Below are positions 1 through 9,167 of a stretch of DNA of 64,000 nucleotides, piece after piece. The position numbers were made by a program, and so were the translations under genes. Numbering within the stretch: position 1 is the first letter of the stretch; the number at the start of each line of letters is the position of its first letter. The DNA is taken from positions 7,561 through 71,560 of the forward strand of contig JBIQJD010000018.1 in assembly GCA_044507695.1 (NCBI GenBank), read 5' to 3'. Under the pieces are notes generated by a model. The model searched no databases. It saw only the letters and a program-made list of their open reading frames with translations, and was not told the origin of the DNA. This DNA comes from JBIQJD01 sp044507695. GTDB taxonomy: Bacteria > Bacteroidota > Ignavibacteria > Ignavibacteriales > Ignavibacteriaceae.

Positions 1-246
1 AAAACCTTTAAATACAGAGATAAAGGAATTCTGGCTACTATTGGCAGAGCAAAAGCAATTGCTTTTATTAAAGGATTGAAACTTACCGGATTTTTAGCAT
101 GGCTTGCCTGGACGTTCATTCACATTATGGTATTAATTGGATTCAGAAACAGAGTAAGAGTGATGACGGAATGGGCATGGTATTATATAACTTTCCGCCA
201 TGGAATAAGATTAATTGTAGATAAGAATAGTGCAAAATATTATTAA
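1..246 (+). CDS. Type II NADH dehydrogenase, C-terminal fragment
   Basis: The first 81 codons are open and end in TAA; the start lies outside the window. The peptide contains YRDKGILATIGRAKAI, then a hydrophobic stretch (LTGFLAWLAWTFIHIMVLIG), then an amphipathic tail with WAWYYITFRHGIRLI. This order is typical of the C-terminus of single-subunit NADH:quinone oxidoreductases (NDH-2), where this part anchors the flavoprotein to the inner face of the membrane. NDH-2 passes electrons from NADH to quinone without pumping protons. The FAD and NADH Rossmann domains are off the window, so the call rests on the tail alone. Confidence 0.8.
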   Translation, partial: KTFKYRDKGILATIGRAKAIAFIKGLKLTGFLAWLAWTFIHIMVLIGFRNRVRVMTEWAWYYITFRHGIRLIVDKNSAKYY

Positions 247-379
247 GTAATCCATAATTAAGGATTTACACAGACCATGCTTTTTTTTGATTTTGAACTA
301 ATTTGGTTTATATTGGTGTCTAAAGCTTGACAAGACCCTGTTTTCCAACCGAAGATTTATGAAATGAAAGGCTAAGTTA

Positions 380-1471
380 ATGAAGGACGAAGTTAATATT
401 TTAATTGCCGAAGATGAAAGTATTATTGCAATTGATATTGCTCAGACTTTAAAGAAACTGAGTTATAATGTTATTGGCATGGTTAGAACTGGTGAAGAAG
501 GTTTTGAATATGCTAAAAAACTTAATCCCGATTTAGTTTTGATGGATATTATGCTGGATGGGGAATTATCAGGAATTGAAGCCGCCGAACTTATTAAAAA
601 CTCGCTCGATATTCCTTTCATTTTTCTTACAGCGCTTGCTGATGAAGAAACACTTCAGCGCGCAAAAGTAACAGAACCATTCGGATACATACTTAAACCT
701 TTTGATGAACGCTCACTTCATTCATCAATTGAAATGGCTTTATATAAGCATAAAATTAATTATAAACTGAAACAAAGAACTCAGGAACTTGAAGAGGAAA
801 GAATAAAATCAAACCAGCTTCTGCATAATATTCTTCCTGCGGATATAATTCATGAATTACGGGATAAAGGAATCATTACCCCGCGTGAATATAAAATGGC
901 AACATTGCTCTTTACTGATTTTCAGGGATTTACAAATCTTTCTTCACGCATGCCGCCTGATAAACTTGTTCAGGAGTTAAATGATATCTTTAAAAATTTT
1001 GATGCAATAACGGAACACTATGGGCTTGAGAAACTAAAAACAATTGGTGATTCATATATGGCTGCAGGCGGATTGCCGAGAGAAACTGATGATCACGCAC
1101 TTAAAGTTGTTTTAGCAGCTATTGATATGCAGAAGTACATCAAAGAGCGTAATAAAAATTCTGAATTTGGCTGGAATATGAGAGCAGGCATTCACTCCGG
1201 AAATGTAATTGCAGGAGTTGTAGGCAAACATAAATTTACGTATGATGTTTGGGGAGATACTGTTAATATTGCCAGCCGGATGGAGCGGTACTGCGAGCCC
1301 GGAAAAATTAATGTTACTTCTGTAACCTATGGTTTAATTAAGGATTATTTTGAATGTGAATTCCGCGGAAACGCTGAGGTTGCTCAAAATGTAAATGTTG
1401 ATATGTATTTTGTAAATGGAATGAAGAAAATTCCTGAAGGAGAATTAAACTACAAAAGCTCTGCACTCTGA
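380..1471 (+). CDS. Response regulator fused to class III adenylate cyclase
   Basis: A 363-residue cytoplasmic protein. Residues 5-122 are a CheY-like receiver with the acidic pair E11/D12, phospho-acceptor D56 (LVLMDI), T84 and K106. A short helical linker (about 125-150) leads to a class III cyclase domain (about 170-350). Metal-binding aspartates are D180 (FTDFQGFT) and D224 (KTIGDSYM). K220 and D289 (TYDVWGDT) fit ATP rather than GTP selection, and N296 and R300 (VNIASR) are the transition-state residues. It therefore probably makes cAMP in response to a histidine kinase, which is not in view. The next gene is a paralogue. Family assignment is firm; substrate is inferred from the residues. 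Confidence 0.9.
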   Translation: MKDEVNILIAEDESIIAIDIAQTLKKLSYNVIGMVRTGEEGFEYAKKLNPDLVLMDIMLDGELSGIEAAELIKNSLDIPFIFLTALADEETLQRAKVTEPFGYILKPFDERSLHSSIEMALYKHKINYKLKQRTQELEEERIKSNQLLHNILPADIIHELRDKGIITPREYKMATLLFTDFQGFTNLSSRMPPDKLVQELNDIFKNFDAITEHYGLEKLKTIGDSYMAAGGLPRETDDHALKVVLAAIDMQKYIKERNKNSEFGWNMRAGIHSGNVIAGVVGKHKFTYDVWGDTVNIASRMERYCEPGKINVTSVTYGLIKDYFECEFRGNAEVAQNVNVDMYFVNGMKKIPEGELNYKSSAL

Positions 1472-1707
1472 ATTAATTTCGCTCCCGGCGTCATTTTTTT
1501 CGGGAAGTAATAAAATTTTCATACCCGCTACTTACTTCTGGTTCAAAATCACACTTTCCCTGCGATATATTCTATGGCACAGATTTTGGCTTTAAAGCAT
1601 AAAGAAGAATTTGATTGCGAAATATTTTTCTAATTGATTAACACTGGTTCACACTCATCCTCTTCCAATCGATCTAATATTTTTTTAATAAATGAGGGAA
1701 TTTTTTC

Positions 1708-2775
1708 ATGAACAATGAACAGATCAAAATTTTAATTGCGGAAGACGAAAGTATCATTGCTTTAGATATTAAGGTTACACTGGAGAAATTAGGATATACA
1801 GTTTCCGGTGTTGTATATAATGCTGATGAAGTACTTGAAAATGTTAATGAAAAAAAGCCTGATCTTATCTTAATGGATATTCAGCTTAACGGTAAAAAAA
1901 GTGGAATCGAATTAGCTAATATTATAAGAATAGATTATGAAATTCCCATCATTTATTTAACAGCACTAACCGATTCTGATACTCTGGAGCGTGCTAAACA
2001 AACAGAACCATCAGGCTATATTGTAAAACCCTTCAATGAAAAAAGTCTACTCAGTGCTATTGAAATGGCGCTTTACAAATATTCCATTGAATCAGAATTA
2101 AAAAAAAAATCAATGGAACTGGAACAGGAGAAGAAAAAGAATGATCAGCTTCTCCGGAGTATTCTTCCATCAGCAGTAATAAGTGAATTAAAAGATCGCG
2201 GCATTGTTTCTCCGAGATTATATAAAAGTACTACAATTTTATTCTCAGATTTTGAAGCATGTTCAGATTCAAATGAAATAATTCCTGCCGAAATTTTAAT
2301 TGATGAATTGAACGAATTGTTTGCGCGCATGGATTTAATTGTGAGAAGTTATGGTCTTGAAAAACTGAAATCCTATGGCGATATGTATATGATTTGCGGC
2401 GGTCTTCCTGTTGAAACAAATGATCATGCAGAAAAAATTATTCACGCTGCAATTGAAATGAAAAATTTTCTTGAGGAAAGAAATCAATTTTCAAGATATA
2501 AATGGAGAATGAAAGCCGGAATAAATACCGGGCAGGTTGTTGCCGGAACAATTGGCATCAACAAACCAACTTATGATGTTTGGGGAGATGCTGTTAATGT
2601 TGCAAGCAGGTTAGAAAAATTATCAGAGCCGGGTAAAATTAATATTTCTCAAACTACCTATGCATTAATAAAAGATGTGTTTGATTGTGAATACCGCGGT
2701 AAGCTTGTTGTAAAAGGGAAGGGGAAAATTGATATGTTTTTTGTTAGGGGTGTTAAAGAACATTTCATGAATTAA
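1708..2775 (+). CDS. Response regulator-cyclase paralogue with altered metal loop
   Basis: A 355-residue paralogue of the preceding gene with the same order: receiver (about 7-123; D57 phospho-acceptor, K107), helical linker, class III cyclase domain (about 170-350). D181, K221, D225, D290, N297 and R301 are kept, so metal ligands, ATP-specificity pair and catalytic residues are present. The conserved loop after the first metal aspartate (FTDFxGFT) is replaced by FSDFEACS without a length change, which may weaken activity or alter regulation. It is preceded by a 236-bp spacer, so it probably has its own promoter. It converges on the next gene with one base between stop codons. It could be an active cyclase or a regulatory partner for its neighbour; the sequence does not decide. 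Confidence 0.87.
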   Translation: MNNEQIKILIAEDESIIALDIKVTLEKLGYTVSGVVYNADEVLENVNEKKPDLILMDIQLNGKKSGIELANIIRIDYEIPIIYLTALTDSDTLERAKQTEPSGYIVKPFNEKSLLSAIEMALYKYSIESELKKKSMELEQEKKKNDQLLRSILPSAVISELKDRGIVSPRLYKSTTILFSDFEACSDSNEIIPAEILIDELNELFARMDLIVRSYGLEKLKSYGDMYMICGGLPVETNDHAEKIIHAAIEMKNFLEERNQFSRYKWRMKAGINTGQVVAGTIGINKPTYDVWGDAVNVASRLEKLSEPGKINISQTTYALIKDVFDCEYRGKLVVKGKGKIDMFFVRGVKEHFMN

Positions 2776-2776
2776 T

Positions 2777-4804
2777 TCAGAAATTAAAATCGAGCTGAAG
2801 CCCAATCCGGTTATCCAGATTTCCATCAATCTGTGAATCACCCGAGCTCAAAAATTTTTCACGTGGTTTGTATGTTTCGCTGTATTTAAAAGATAGTGAT
2901 AATATTTTTATCGGCTTCCATCTTAAAACTAAATACCATCGCATTCCTTCTCCATACATTGCAAAATTTGAAAGTACGCCGGTAAGATCGTTTTCATATT
3001 CATAAACTGCTGAGTTGAATGAATCCGTATTAAAGAAAATTACACGCGCATAAAGATTTAGCACAGAAACCGGTGCATATTTAATTTCCTGATAAAATAA
3101 AATACCATCCTCAAGAGTGTTTGCATCATCAACCCTGTAAACATTATAATCAAATCTTCCTTTTAATCTTATCGATTTTGATAATTCAAATATCAATTCA
3201 ATTCTGCTGTTCTGTCTGTTTCGTTTCACAGAAATTTTATTTTTCTCAGAATTGATGCTTACATCCTTTCTTTCATACTTGAAATATAATTTTGTTTCAA
3301 ACTTGTAAATTGGTTTTGAAGAAAGGCTCAATAAAAATTCATCTCCGGTTGAAGGCAAAGGATTATCAAAAGTTGAGAAAGGAAATTTGAATTGATCATA
3401 ATAAAAATTGAATATACCTAAAGGCATTCTCCATTTGAATCCTGTGTAGATTCCAAATTCATTCTCTGTTTTGCCGGATTGTTCACCAAAACCTTGCCCA
3501 TGCAGGTTTGTGTAATTCCAGGGATAATTCCTGATTGAAGCCGCAAATATAAAATCTCTGCTGAAAGAAATTTGCACACCATTAATTGATGCAGGAGTTT
3601 TTATTTTATTATCAGAAAGATTAAAAGCAAACTCACCAAAAAAATTGAATGGGCCGGACACTACATCATAAAAAAGAGATGAATAACTGAACTCATTTCC
3701 ATCCAGATCAAAAACTTCATCCTTCATAAAAGGATTTGTAAATGAACTGTTATAATAAACAAAACCAGCGCTAATTGAGTTAAGAAAAGAATAATTGATA
3801 GCTGCACCATAAATTTTTTCACGGGCAGAATTCTTTTTTAAAAGTTCGTTTTGATTTCTATGAAGCCCATCAATCGGGCGTGATAAAATTATTCCCGCTG
3901 CTGAATCAATATTTGCATCAAATTTATTATTTGAGTAGAAGAGGAAAACTGAAAGATTGTTCAACTCAAAGCCTGCTGCGCCGCCGCGGAAAAAATTGTT
4001 TTCATCTGTACTGGTGTATGGTTTAATGCCTGCTGCTTTTTTCTTAACAGGATAAACTGCATCGCTGCTTTTTGAAAATCCATACGCGCTCCACAAAGCA
4101 AGTCCTTGTCCAAATTCAATACTGAAATCACCGAGCACGAGTGATTTTAAAATTCCAATTTCTTTCGCTGCAATGTGAAATGATTGATAATCTGCAAATG
4201 AAGCTTCTCCTGCATCTTTTTCAATGACTGCTCCTGCCTGAAAATTGTAATCGTATCTTGCAATAATTCTGTTATAAATTTTGTGTGATGAACCATTAAA
4301 CTTATTTGTTTTAAATCCTTTTCTATCCTGAAGATCATTCAACATGCGGCTTCTCAAAATTATTTTGAGATTAGTAAGTGGAGAGGTTTCAGGATAAACA
4401 TTTTGGTGGCTGATATCTTCTTTCCCCTCAGGATTTTCAACAGTTAAAAACGGAATGATCCTGCTCATTGATTCTTTTGGTATCGCATTGATAGAATATA
4501 ATTCATTGGTGGAAAAGAAAGCGCCGTACCTATTTCTGTGATCAATAATTATTTTGGCTGTTGCAAAATCAACATAAGGAATTTTTTGAAGCTCATTAAT
4601 ATCTGCTTTGTTAATGTTGATTGGATTATTCAATAAAAATTCAACTGCATCTGTAACAGATTCATCTTCTGAATCTTCAATCTGATCATTTAGAATTTCA
4701 TTTAAAATATCTTCATTCTGCAGTGAATCAGTTTGTGCAAATGAAATAACCGGGAGGAAAAATAAGATAGCTATAATTTGATATTTAAGAAAAAATCTTT
4801 GCAA
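2777..4804 (-). CDS. Exported helix-hairpin-helix plus beta-barrel protein
   Basis: A 675-residue protein with a signal peptide (about residues 1-23, ending FAQ). Residues about 50-125 form ComEA-like helix-hairpin-helix repeats (NINKADINELQKIPYVDFAT, then a second unit ending in IIPFL). The remaining 550 residues are rich in alternating aromatic/polar strands and end in LQLDFNF, with a terminal aromatic as in outer-membrane barrels. I infer an outer-membrane protein with a periplasmic HhH module that may bind DNA. The start is TTG, because no ATG precedes the signal peptide. It lies 16 bases after the PorV-like gene on the same strand, which suggests an operon. Specific function is unknown. 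Confidence 0.75.
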   Translation of the reverse strand: MQRFFLKYQIIAILFFLPVISFAQTDSLQNEDILNEILNDQIEDSEDESVTDAVEFLLNNPININKADINELQKIPYVDFATAKIIIDHRNRYGAFFSTNELYSINAIPKESMSRIIPFLTVENPEGKEDISHQNVYPETSPLTNLKIILRSRMLNDLQDRKGFKTNKFNGSSHKIYNRIIARYDYNFQAGAVIEKDAGEASFADYQSFHIAAKEIGILKSLVLGDFSIEFGQGLALWSAYGFSKSSDAVYPVKKKAAGIKPYTSTDENNFFRGGAAGFELNNLSVFLFYSNNKFDANIDSAAGIILSRPIDGLHRNQNELLKKNSAREKIYGAAINYSFLNSISAGFVYYNSSFTNPFMKDEVFDLDGNEFSYSSLFYDVVSGPFNFFGEFAFNLSDNKIKTPASINGVQISFSRDFIFAASIRNYPWNYTNLHGQGFGEQSGKTENEFGIYTGFKWRMPLGIFNFYYDQFKFPFSTFDNPLPSTGDEFLLSLSSKPIYKFETKLYFKYERKDVSINSEKNKISVKRNRQNSRIELIFELSKSIRLKGRFDYNVYRVDDANTLEDGILFYQEIKYAPVSVLNLYARVIFFNTDSFNSAVYEYENDLTGVLSNFAMYGEGMRWYLVLRWKPIKILSLSFKYSETYKPREKFLSSGDSQIDGNLDNRIGLQLDFNF

Positions 4805-4820
4805 TGGCAGATGGATTTAG

Positions 4821-5639
4821 TTAATTTTTTTCAGAATCAAATCTGATTATTATGCCTGCCTGATGCGTTAATCCCAAATCCTGATGTGTAAACATTGCAT
4901 AATCAAAATTGATAAGTGAATATTTTATTCCAATTCCTGCAGAAAATTTTGAAGGCTCATTAGAAAAACCTGAACGTATTGAGAGATACTCATTGAGGTT
5001 ATATTCAATTCCGCCGTTTAAAGATGCTTTACGATCAAGATCTTTAATTACGGAAATATTGAACGAGATATTTTCTAAAACATCATAACTTAAACCTGAG
5101 CCAAGAATAACGGGAATCTGATTTTCTTCGGCAGAGAAAGTTGCACGATTTATATTGTGAAAGTAAAATCCCCATCTTAAAAAATCTGCTATATAAACTA
5201 ATCCGCCGATGTTAAAATAAAATGCGGCATCACTTCCGTAATTCTTTATCGAAACAGTATGATAATTTACTGCACCGCCGATAAAAAATTTATTATTGTA
5301 GTTATAGGAATAACCTGCAGTAATTTTGTTCTCGCGGTAAAGATCAAAACCATAAGTCATTCCGCCAATTGCAGCAGAACCAAATGGCAATGGTTCATTA
5401 TAAGCAGCGAAACCGTTAGCAAGTTCTGAAAGCCCAAACGGAGAAGGTGAGTAATAAACACCTGCTTCACGCCAGTTAATTTGTGAAAGTCCTGCAGGAT
5501 TATAAAAAAGACTGAACACATCATCACTTAAGGCTATATCTGAATTGGAAAGTGCCGCCTGCCTTGCACCCGGATTTACCTGTGCAATTACACAACATGT
5601 AAATGAAACAAAGAAAGCAGTTAGTAGTTTAAGATGCAT
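4821..5639 (-). CDS. PorV/PorQ-like outer-membrane beta-barrel protein
   Basis: A 272-residue protein with a signal peptide (cleavage near VIAQ). The mature start NPGARQAALSNSDIALSDDV followed by FSLFYNPAGLS is the hallmark of the PorV/PorQ (FadL-like, UPF0164) family, barrels that in T9SS bacteria shuttle or anchor secreted cargo at the outer membrane. The rest alternates short hydrophobic strands and turns (FYFNIGGLVYI, FDYAMFTHQDLG). It sits directly upstream of the HhH-barrel gene on the same strand. T9SS involvement is inferred from family membership and from T9SS-sorted proteins elsewhere in this window. Confidence 0.7.
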   Translation of the reverse strand: MHLKLLTAFFVSFTCCVIAQVNPGARQAALSNSDIALSDDVFSLFYNPAGLSQINWREAGVYYSPSPFGLSELANGFAAYNEPLPFGSAAIGGMTYGFDLYRENKITAGYSYNYNNKFFIGGAVNYHTVSIKNYGSDAAFYFNIGGLVYIADFLRWGFYFHNINRATFSAEENQIPVILGSGLSYDVLENISFNISVIKDLDRKASLNGGIEYNLNEYLSIRSGFSNEPSKFSAGIGIKYSLINFDYAMFTHQDLGLTHQAGIIIRFDSEKN

Positions 5640-5720
5640 TAAGAGACTTTAAAGTTGATTGTGTGATTATATCGAAATTCATATATTAAATCAATAAATA
5701 TCTAACATAAAGGGCATGAA

Positions 5721-6596
5721 ATGTTAAAAATAATTCTTCTATGCTTAACTCTTACTGCTTTCGTTTACGCACAAGAATTGAATTGCAAAGTAACGGTAAA
5801 TTATGAAAGCCTGCCCGTAGTTAACCGTGAACTCTTAGTTGATTTTGCCAGAATAGTAGAAGATTATCTTAACAAAACAAGATTTACAGATAACTGGCAG
5901 TATGAGAAAATCAACTGCACTTTTAACATATTTATTCTGTCTGCTTCAAGTGAAATTAATTATACGGCACAAGCAGTAATCTCTGCTCAGCGGCCGATAT
6001 ATAATTCTATTGAGAACAGCCTGCTTCTTAGTTTGAATGACAATAGCTGGTCTTTTATGTATGAAAAGAATCAACCTCTTTATTATAACCAAACTGTTTT
6101 TGATCCGCTTACAAGCTTTCTTGATTACTATGCATTTGTTATAATGGGATTTTATATGGAATCGTGGGAAGAGTACGGCGGTTCACAATTCTTTTCCAAT
6201 GCATTTGATCTCGTTAATCTGGGTGCTTCAAGCCGGTTTTCTGCAGGGTGGGAAAAAAACAGCAGTTCATACAGCAGGCGCGGACTTGTGGAAGATTTAA
6301 CTAATGATAAGTTCAGACCTTTCAGACTTTCTTATTATGATTACTATTATGGAATAGATATTTTTCCTCAAAAACCTGAAGAAGGTATTAGCTATATTGT
6401 TAAGCTTGTTGATAATCTTGATGAGCTCCGCAAAAAAGTAGATTTAAACAGCGTGCTGATAAGAGTATTTTTTGATGCAAAACATGCAGAGATAATTGAG
6501 TATCTGAAAGATTATCCGGATAAAGTTGAATTACTTAAAAAACTGAAAAAAATTGATCCGGCTCATGCTTCAAAGTATGATACTGCAATGGGATAA
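5721..6596 (+). CDS. DUF4835 family protein (PorD-like)
   Basis: A 291-residue exported protein: signal peptide (about 1-17, ending VYAQ), then ELNCKVTVNYESLPVVNREL, the usual opening of the DUF4835 family. Family features include the WQYEKINCTFNIFI strand, NQPLYYNQTVFDPLTSFLDYYA and the long tail with YDYYYGIDIFP. DUF4835 proteins occur through the Bacteroidota and have been linked to type IX secretion under the name PorD. Their biochemical role is not defined. It is divergent from the PorV-like gene across an 81-bp spacer, a second T9SS-linked gene at the same place. Family call is good; functional name is tentative. Confidence 0.75.
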   Translation: MLKIILLCLTLTAFVYAQELNCKVTVNYESLPVVNRELLVDFARIVEDYLNKTRFTDNWQYEKINCTFNIFILSASSEINYTAQAVISAQRPIYNSIENSLLLSLNDNSWSFMYEKNQPLYYNQTVFDPLTSFLDYYAFVIMGFYMESWEEYGGSQFFSNAFDLVNLGASSRFSAGWEKNSSSYSRRGLVEDLTNDKFRPFRLSYYDYYYGIDIFPQKPEEGISYIVKLVDNLDELRKKVDLNSVLIRVFFDAKHAEIIEYLKDYPDKVELLKKLKKIDPAHASKYDTAMG

Positions 6597-6659
6597 ATCA
6601 TATAAAGTAATTATAAAATATTTGTTCTATAAAAAGAATATGATTAAACTTTTATCAGT

Positions 6660-7781
6660 TTAAATGTCCTTCTCATAAATACGGTATTTCTTGTAAATTT
6701 CTCCGTTCATTACCTGTGCACCTCGATTCATCATTTCATTATCTTCAAGCACCCAGCTTGCTTCTCCAAGATCAATTCCCAATGCATGTGCACGGTTTAC
6801 AATCTCCCAATAAAAAACTGCATCAAGTCCGCGGCGTTGAAATTGCGGTACAATTCCCAGAGTAATAATTCTTACCCATGTAATTTCTTTTTTCTGTGTA
6901 AACAATTTTAAAAAACCAAATGGAAAGAGCCTGCCGTTAATTTTTTTGAATATCTGATTATAATCAAGCATAACAAGTGCAAAGCCTACAAGCTGATTTT
7001 CAATCTCTCCAAACAAGACTAACGAAGGTTCAACTAGCGGTTTTAAATCTTTTGCCATTGCATCTAATTCGTCATCTGTCATCGGGACAAATCCCCAGTT
7101 CGGTTCCCATGCTTTATTGTAAACATACTTTACTTTTTCGAGTTCGTTATCAAAATCTTTCATATTTAGCTGGGAAATTTTTATTCCCGATCTTTTCTTC
7201 GCAATATCAGCAACTCTTTTAAGTTTATCGGAAGAAACAACTTTCTCATTCTGCAATTTATAAGCGTAAAGATCTTTTGCTTTTTTCAAGCCGTAATTTT
7301 CACAAAGCTGAAGATAGTATGGCGGGTTATAAGTCATCAGCAGTCTTGGCTGATCATTAAATCCTTCGATTAACATTCCGTACTCATCATTGCTGGAAGG
7401 ATTTGCCGGACCGCGCATTGCATTCAATCCATTTTGTTTAAGCCAATCAGCAGCAGCATCAAATAATTGATTTGCAACCTCCTGATCATCAATGCATTCA
7501 AAGAATCCAAAGAATCCAACATTATCACTATGGTGCTGATTGTGAAGATCATTTTTTATTGCCGCGATTCTGCCGGCAATCTTTCCGTTTTTATATGCAA
7601 GAAACATCTCCATCTCAGCGTGTTTGTAAAATGGATTCTTCTTTTTATCTAGCAGTTTTTTTCTATCCATAATAAGAGGAGGAACCCAATGCTCATCTCC
7701 TTTATAAATCTTCCACGGAAATTTTATAAACTTCAAAAGATCTTTTTTAGAGTTTACTGTTGAGATGGTAATTGAGTTCAT
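6660..7781 (-). CDS. YghO-like GNAT superfamily N-acetyltransferase
   Basis: A 373-residue cytoplasmic protein. Opening KFIKFPWKIYKGDEHWVPPL, then FYKHAEMEMFLAYKNGKIAGRI and the C-terminal acetyl-CoA-binding region (ITLGIVPQFQRRGLDAVFYW, with the R/Q-x-x-R-R-G signature) match the YghO-type branch of GNAT proteins found widely in Bacteroidota. The substrate is unknown. It is the last gene on the minus strand before a + strand gene, and a strong terminator separates it from the upstream serine-palmitoyltransferase-like gene, so it is probably transcribed alone. Confidence 0.75.
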   Translation of the reverse strand: MNSITISTVNSKKDLLKFIKFPWKIYKGDEHWVPPLIMDRKKLLDKKKNPFYKHAEMEMFLAYKNGKIAGRIAAIKNDLHNQHHSDNVGFFGFFECIDDQEVANQLFDAAADWLKQNGLNAMRGPANPSSNDEYGMLIEGFNDQPRLLMTYNPPYYLQLCENYGLKKAKDLYAYKLQNEKVVSSDKLKRVADIAKKRSGIKISQLNMKDFDNELEKVKYVYNKAWEPNWGFVPMTDDELDAMAKDLKPLVEPSLVLFGEIENQLVGFALVMLDYNQIFKKINGRLFPFGFLKLFTQKKEITWVRIITLGIVPQFQRRGLDAVFYWEIVNRAHALGIDLGEASWVLEDNEMMNRGAQVMNGEIYKKYRIYEKDI

Positions 7782-7807
7782 TTCAGATTCCTGCTATTAA
7801 TGAAAAA

Positions 7808-7836
7808 AGGCATACCGCTTTAGTGCCGGTATGCCT
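7808..7836 (-). terminator. Rho-independent terminator
   Basis: A perfect 10-bp stem (AGGCATACCG / CGGTATGCCT) with a 9-base loop. Read on the minus strand it is followed by TTTTTTCA. It lies 27 bases beyond the stop of the serine-palmitoyltransferase-like gene and ends that transcript. Confidence 0.85.
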
Positions 7837-7862
7837 GTATGAATAATTCTTAATTATCAACT

Positions 7863-9053
7863 TTATATTAAACCTAATTTCTTTCCTGTATCTGTAAAGA
7901 TATTAAGTATAGCATCAAGGTGTTCATCTTCATGAGTAGCCATGTAGCTTGTGCGCATCATTTGTCTTCCAGGGGGAACACCCGGCGAGATAAATACATT
8001 TACGAAAACTCCAGCATCAAATAGCATCTTCCACATTTTAAAAGCAATTTCATCATTGCCAACAATTACGGGAACGATTGCTGTTCTGCCTTCCAGAACA
8101 GTAAAGCCTGCTTCTTTCAAGGAATTTCTCATCTTGGCTGCATTACGGATGAGTCTTGTAACTCTTTCAGGTTCAGCTTCAAGAATTTCAAGTGCGGCAA
8201 TTGCAGCGGCAACGGAAGAGGGAGTAGGTGAAGCACTGAAAATAAGCGCCGGTGAATGATGTTTAATGTAATTTATAACTTTAGCCTCACCAGCAACAAA
8301 ACCTCCTAATGAAGCAAAGGTTTTGCTGAAAGTTCCCATTGTCATATCAATTTCATTTTCAAGATTGAATTCACTTGCAGTTCCTCTTCCGCCTTTTCCT
8401 ATAACACCAACAGCGTGCGCATCATCAATCAATATTCTTGCACCAACTTCTTTTGCAATTTTATTTAATCTTTCCAGATCAACAATCTCTCCGCCTGTGC
8501 TGAATACACCATCGCTGACAATTAATTTTCCGGCACTCTCAGGTAATTTTTTAATTACTCTTTCAAGGTCATCCATATCATTGTGTTTGTATCTTACAAA
8601 ATCAGCAGTAGCGCCTTTAGCCATTAAATTACCTGCAACAAGGCATGCATGGTTATCTTTATCAGAAATTACATAATCACCGCGCTGAACAAGCGTTGGA
8701 ATTACACCTTGTCCCGTTTGATAGCCTGTACTGAAAAGCAGCACTGCTTCCTTATTAAAAAACTTTGCAAGTTTCTCTTCAAGTTCAATGTGGAGATCAA
8801 GGGTTCCGGTGAGATAACGGGAGCCTGAACAGCCTGTACCGTATTTTTCAACTGCCTTTGCTGCAGCTTCTTTAACTTTGGGATGAGCAGTTAATCCAAG
8901 ATAATTATTGGATCCTGCCATTATAACTTTTTTACCTTCTATTGTAACAACCGGCCCCTCATTTTCTTCAATAGGTCTAAAGTAGGGATATAAACCCAGT
9001 GCTTTTATTTCATCAGCTCTTGTAAAATCATAACACTTTTTGAATAGATCCAA
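7863..9053 (-). CDS. spt: Serine palmitoyltransferase-like PLP enzyme
   Basis: A 396-residue PLP enzyme of the alpha-oxoamine synthase family. These enzymes join an acyl-CoA to an amino acid with loss of CO2. Motifs: GLYPYFRPIE near the N-terminus, GSNNYLGL (47-54), H135 (PLP-stacking), D210-D211-H213 and K244 in TFSKTFASLGGFVAG, the PLP lysine. The GLYPYFRP opening and TFSKTFAS context resemble bacterial serine palmitoyltransferases more than AKB ligase (usually TLGKA) or BioF, so the likely product is 3-ketosphinganine. It is divergent from an extended SDR across 114 bp, and in bacterial ceramide pathways such a reductase works with this enzyme. BioF or KBL activity cannot be fully excluded. 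Confidence 0.8.
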   Translation of the reverse strand: MDLFKKCYDFTRADEIKALGLYPYFRPIEENEGPVVTIEGKKVIMAGSNNYLGLTAHPKVKEAAAKAVEKYGTGCSGSRYLTGTLDLHIELEEKLAKFFNKEAVLLFSTGYQTGQGVIPTLVQRGDYVISDKDNHACLVAGNLMAKGATADFVRYKHNDMDDLERVIKKLPESAGKLIVSDGVFSTGGEIVDLERLNKIAKEVGARILIDDAHAVGVIGKGGRGTASEFNLENEIDMTMGTFSKTFASLGGFVAGEAKVINYIKHHSPALIFSASPTPSSVAAAIAALEILEAEPERVTRLIRNAAKMRNSLKEAGFTVLEGRTAIVPVIVGNDEIAFKMWKMLFDAGVFVNVFISPGVPPGRQMMRTSYMATHEDEHLDAILNIFTDTGKKLGLI

Positions 9054-9167
9054 AAATCCTCCTCGAGAAAAAATACTGTATTAGCCAGGTAGATAAAATT
9101 AATAGGAATTATTTTGTTAATTTTCGGCAAGAAATCTATCATATAATAGTCTTAAAATCAAACATTT

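Noticed and set aside
7951..8676. Long plus-strand frames opposite the serine-palmitoyltransferase-like gene
   Set aside because: They are antisense shadows of a gene with complete catalytic motifs.
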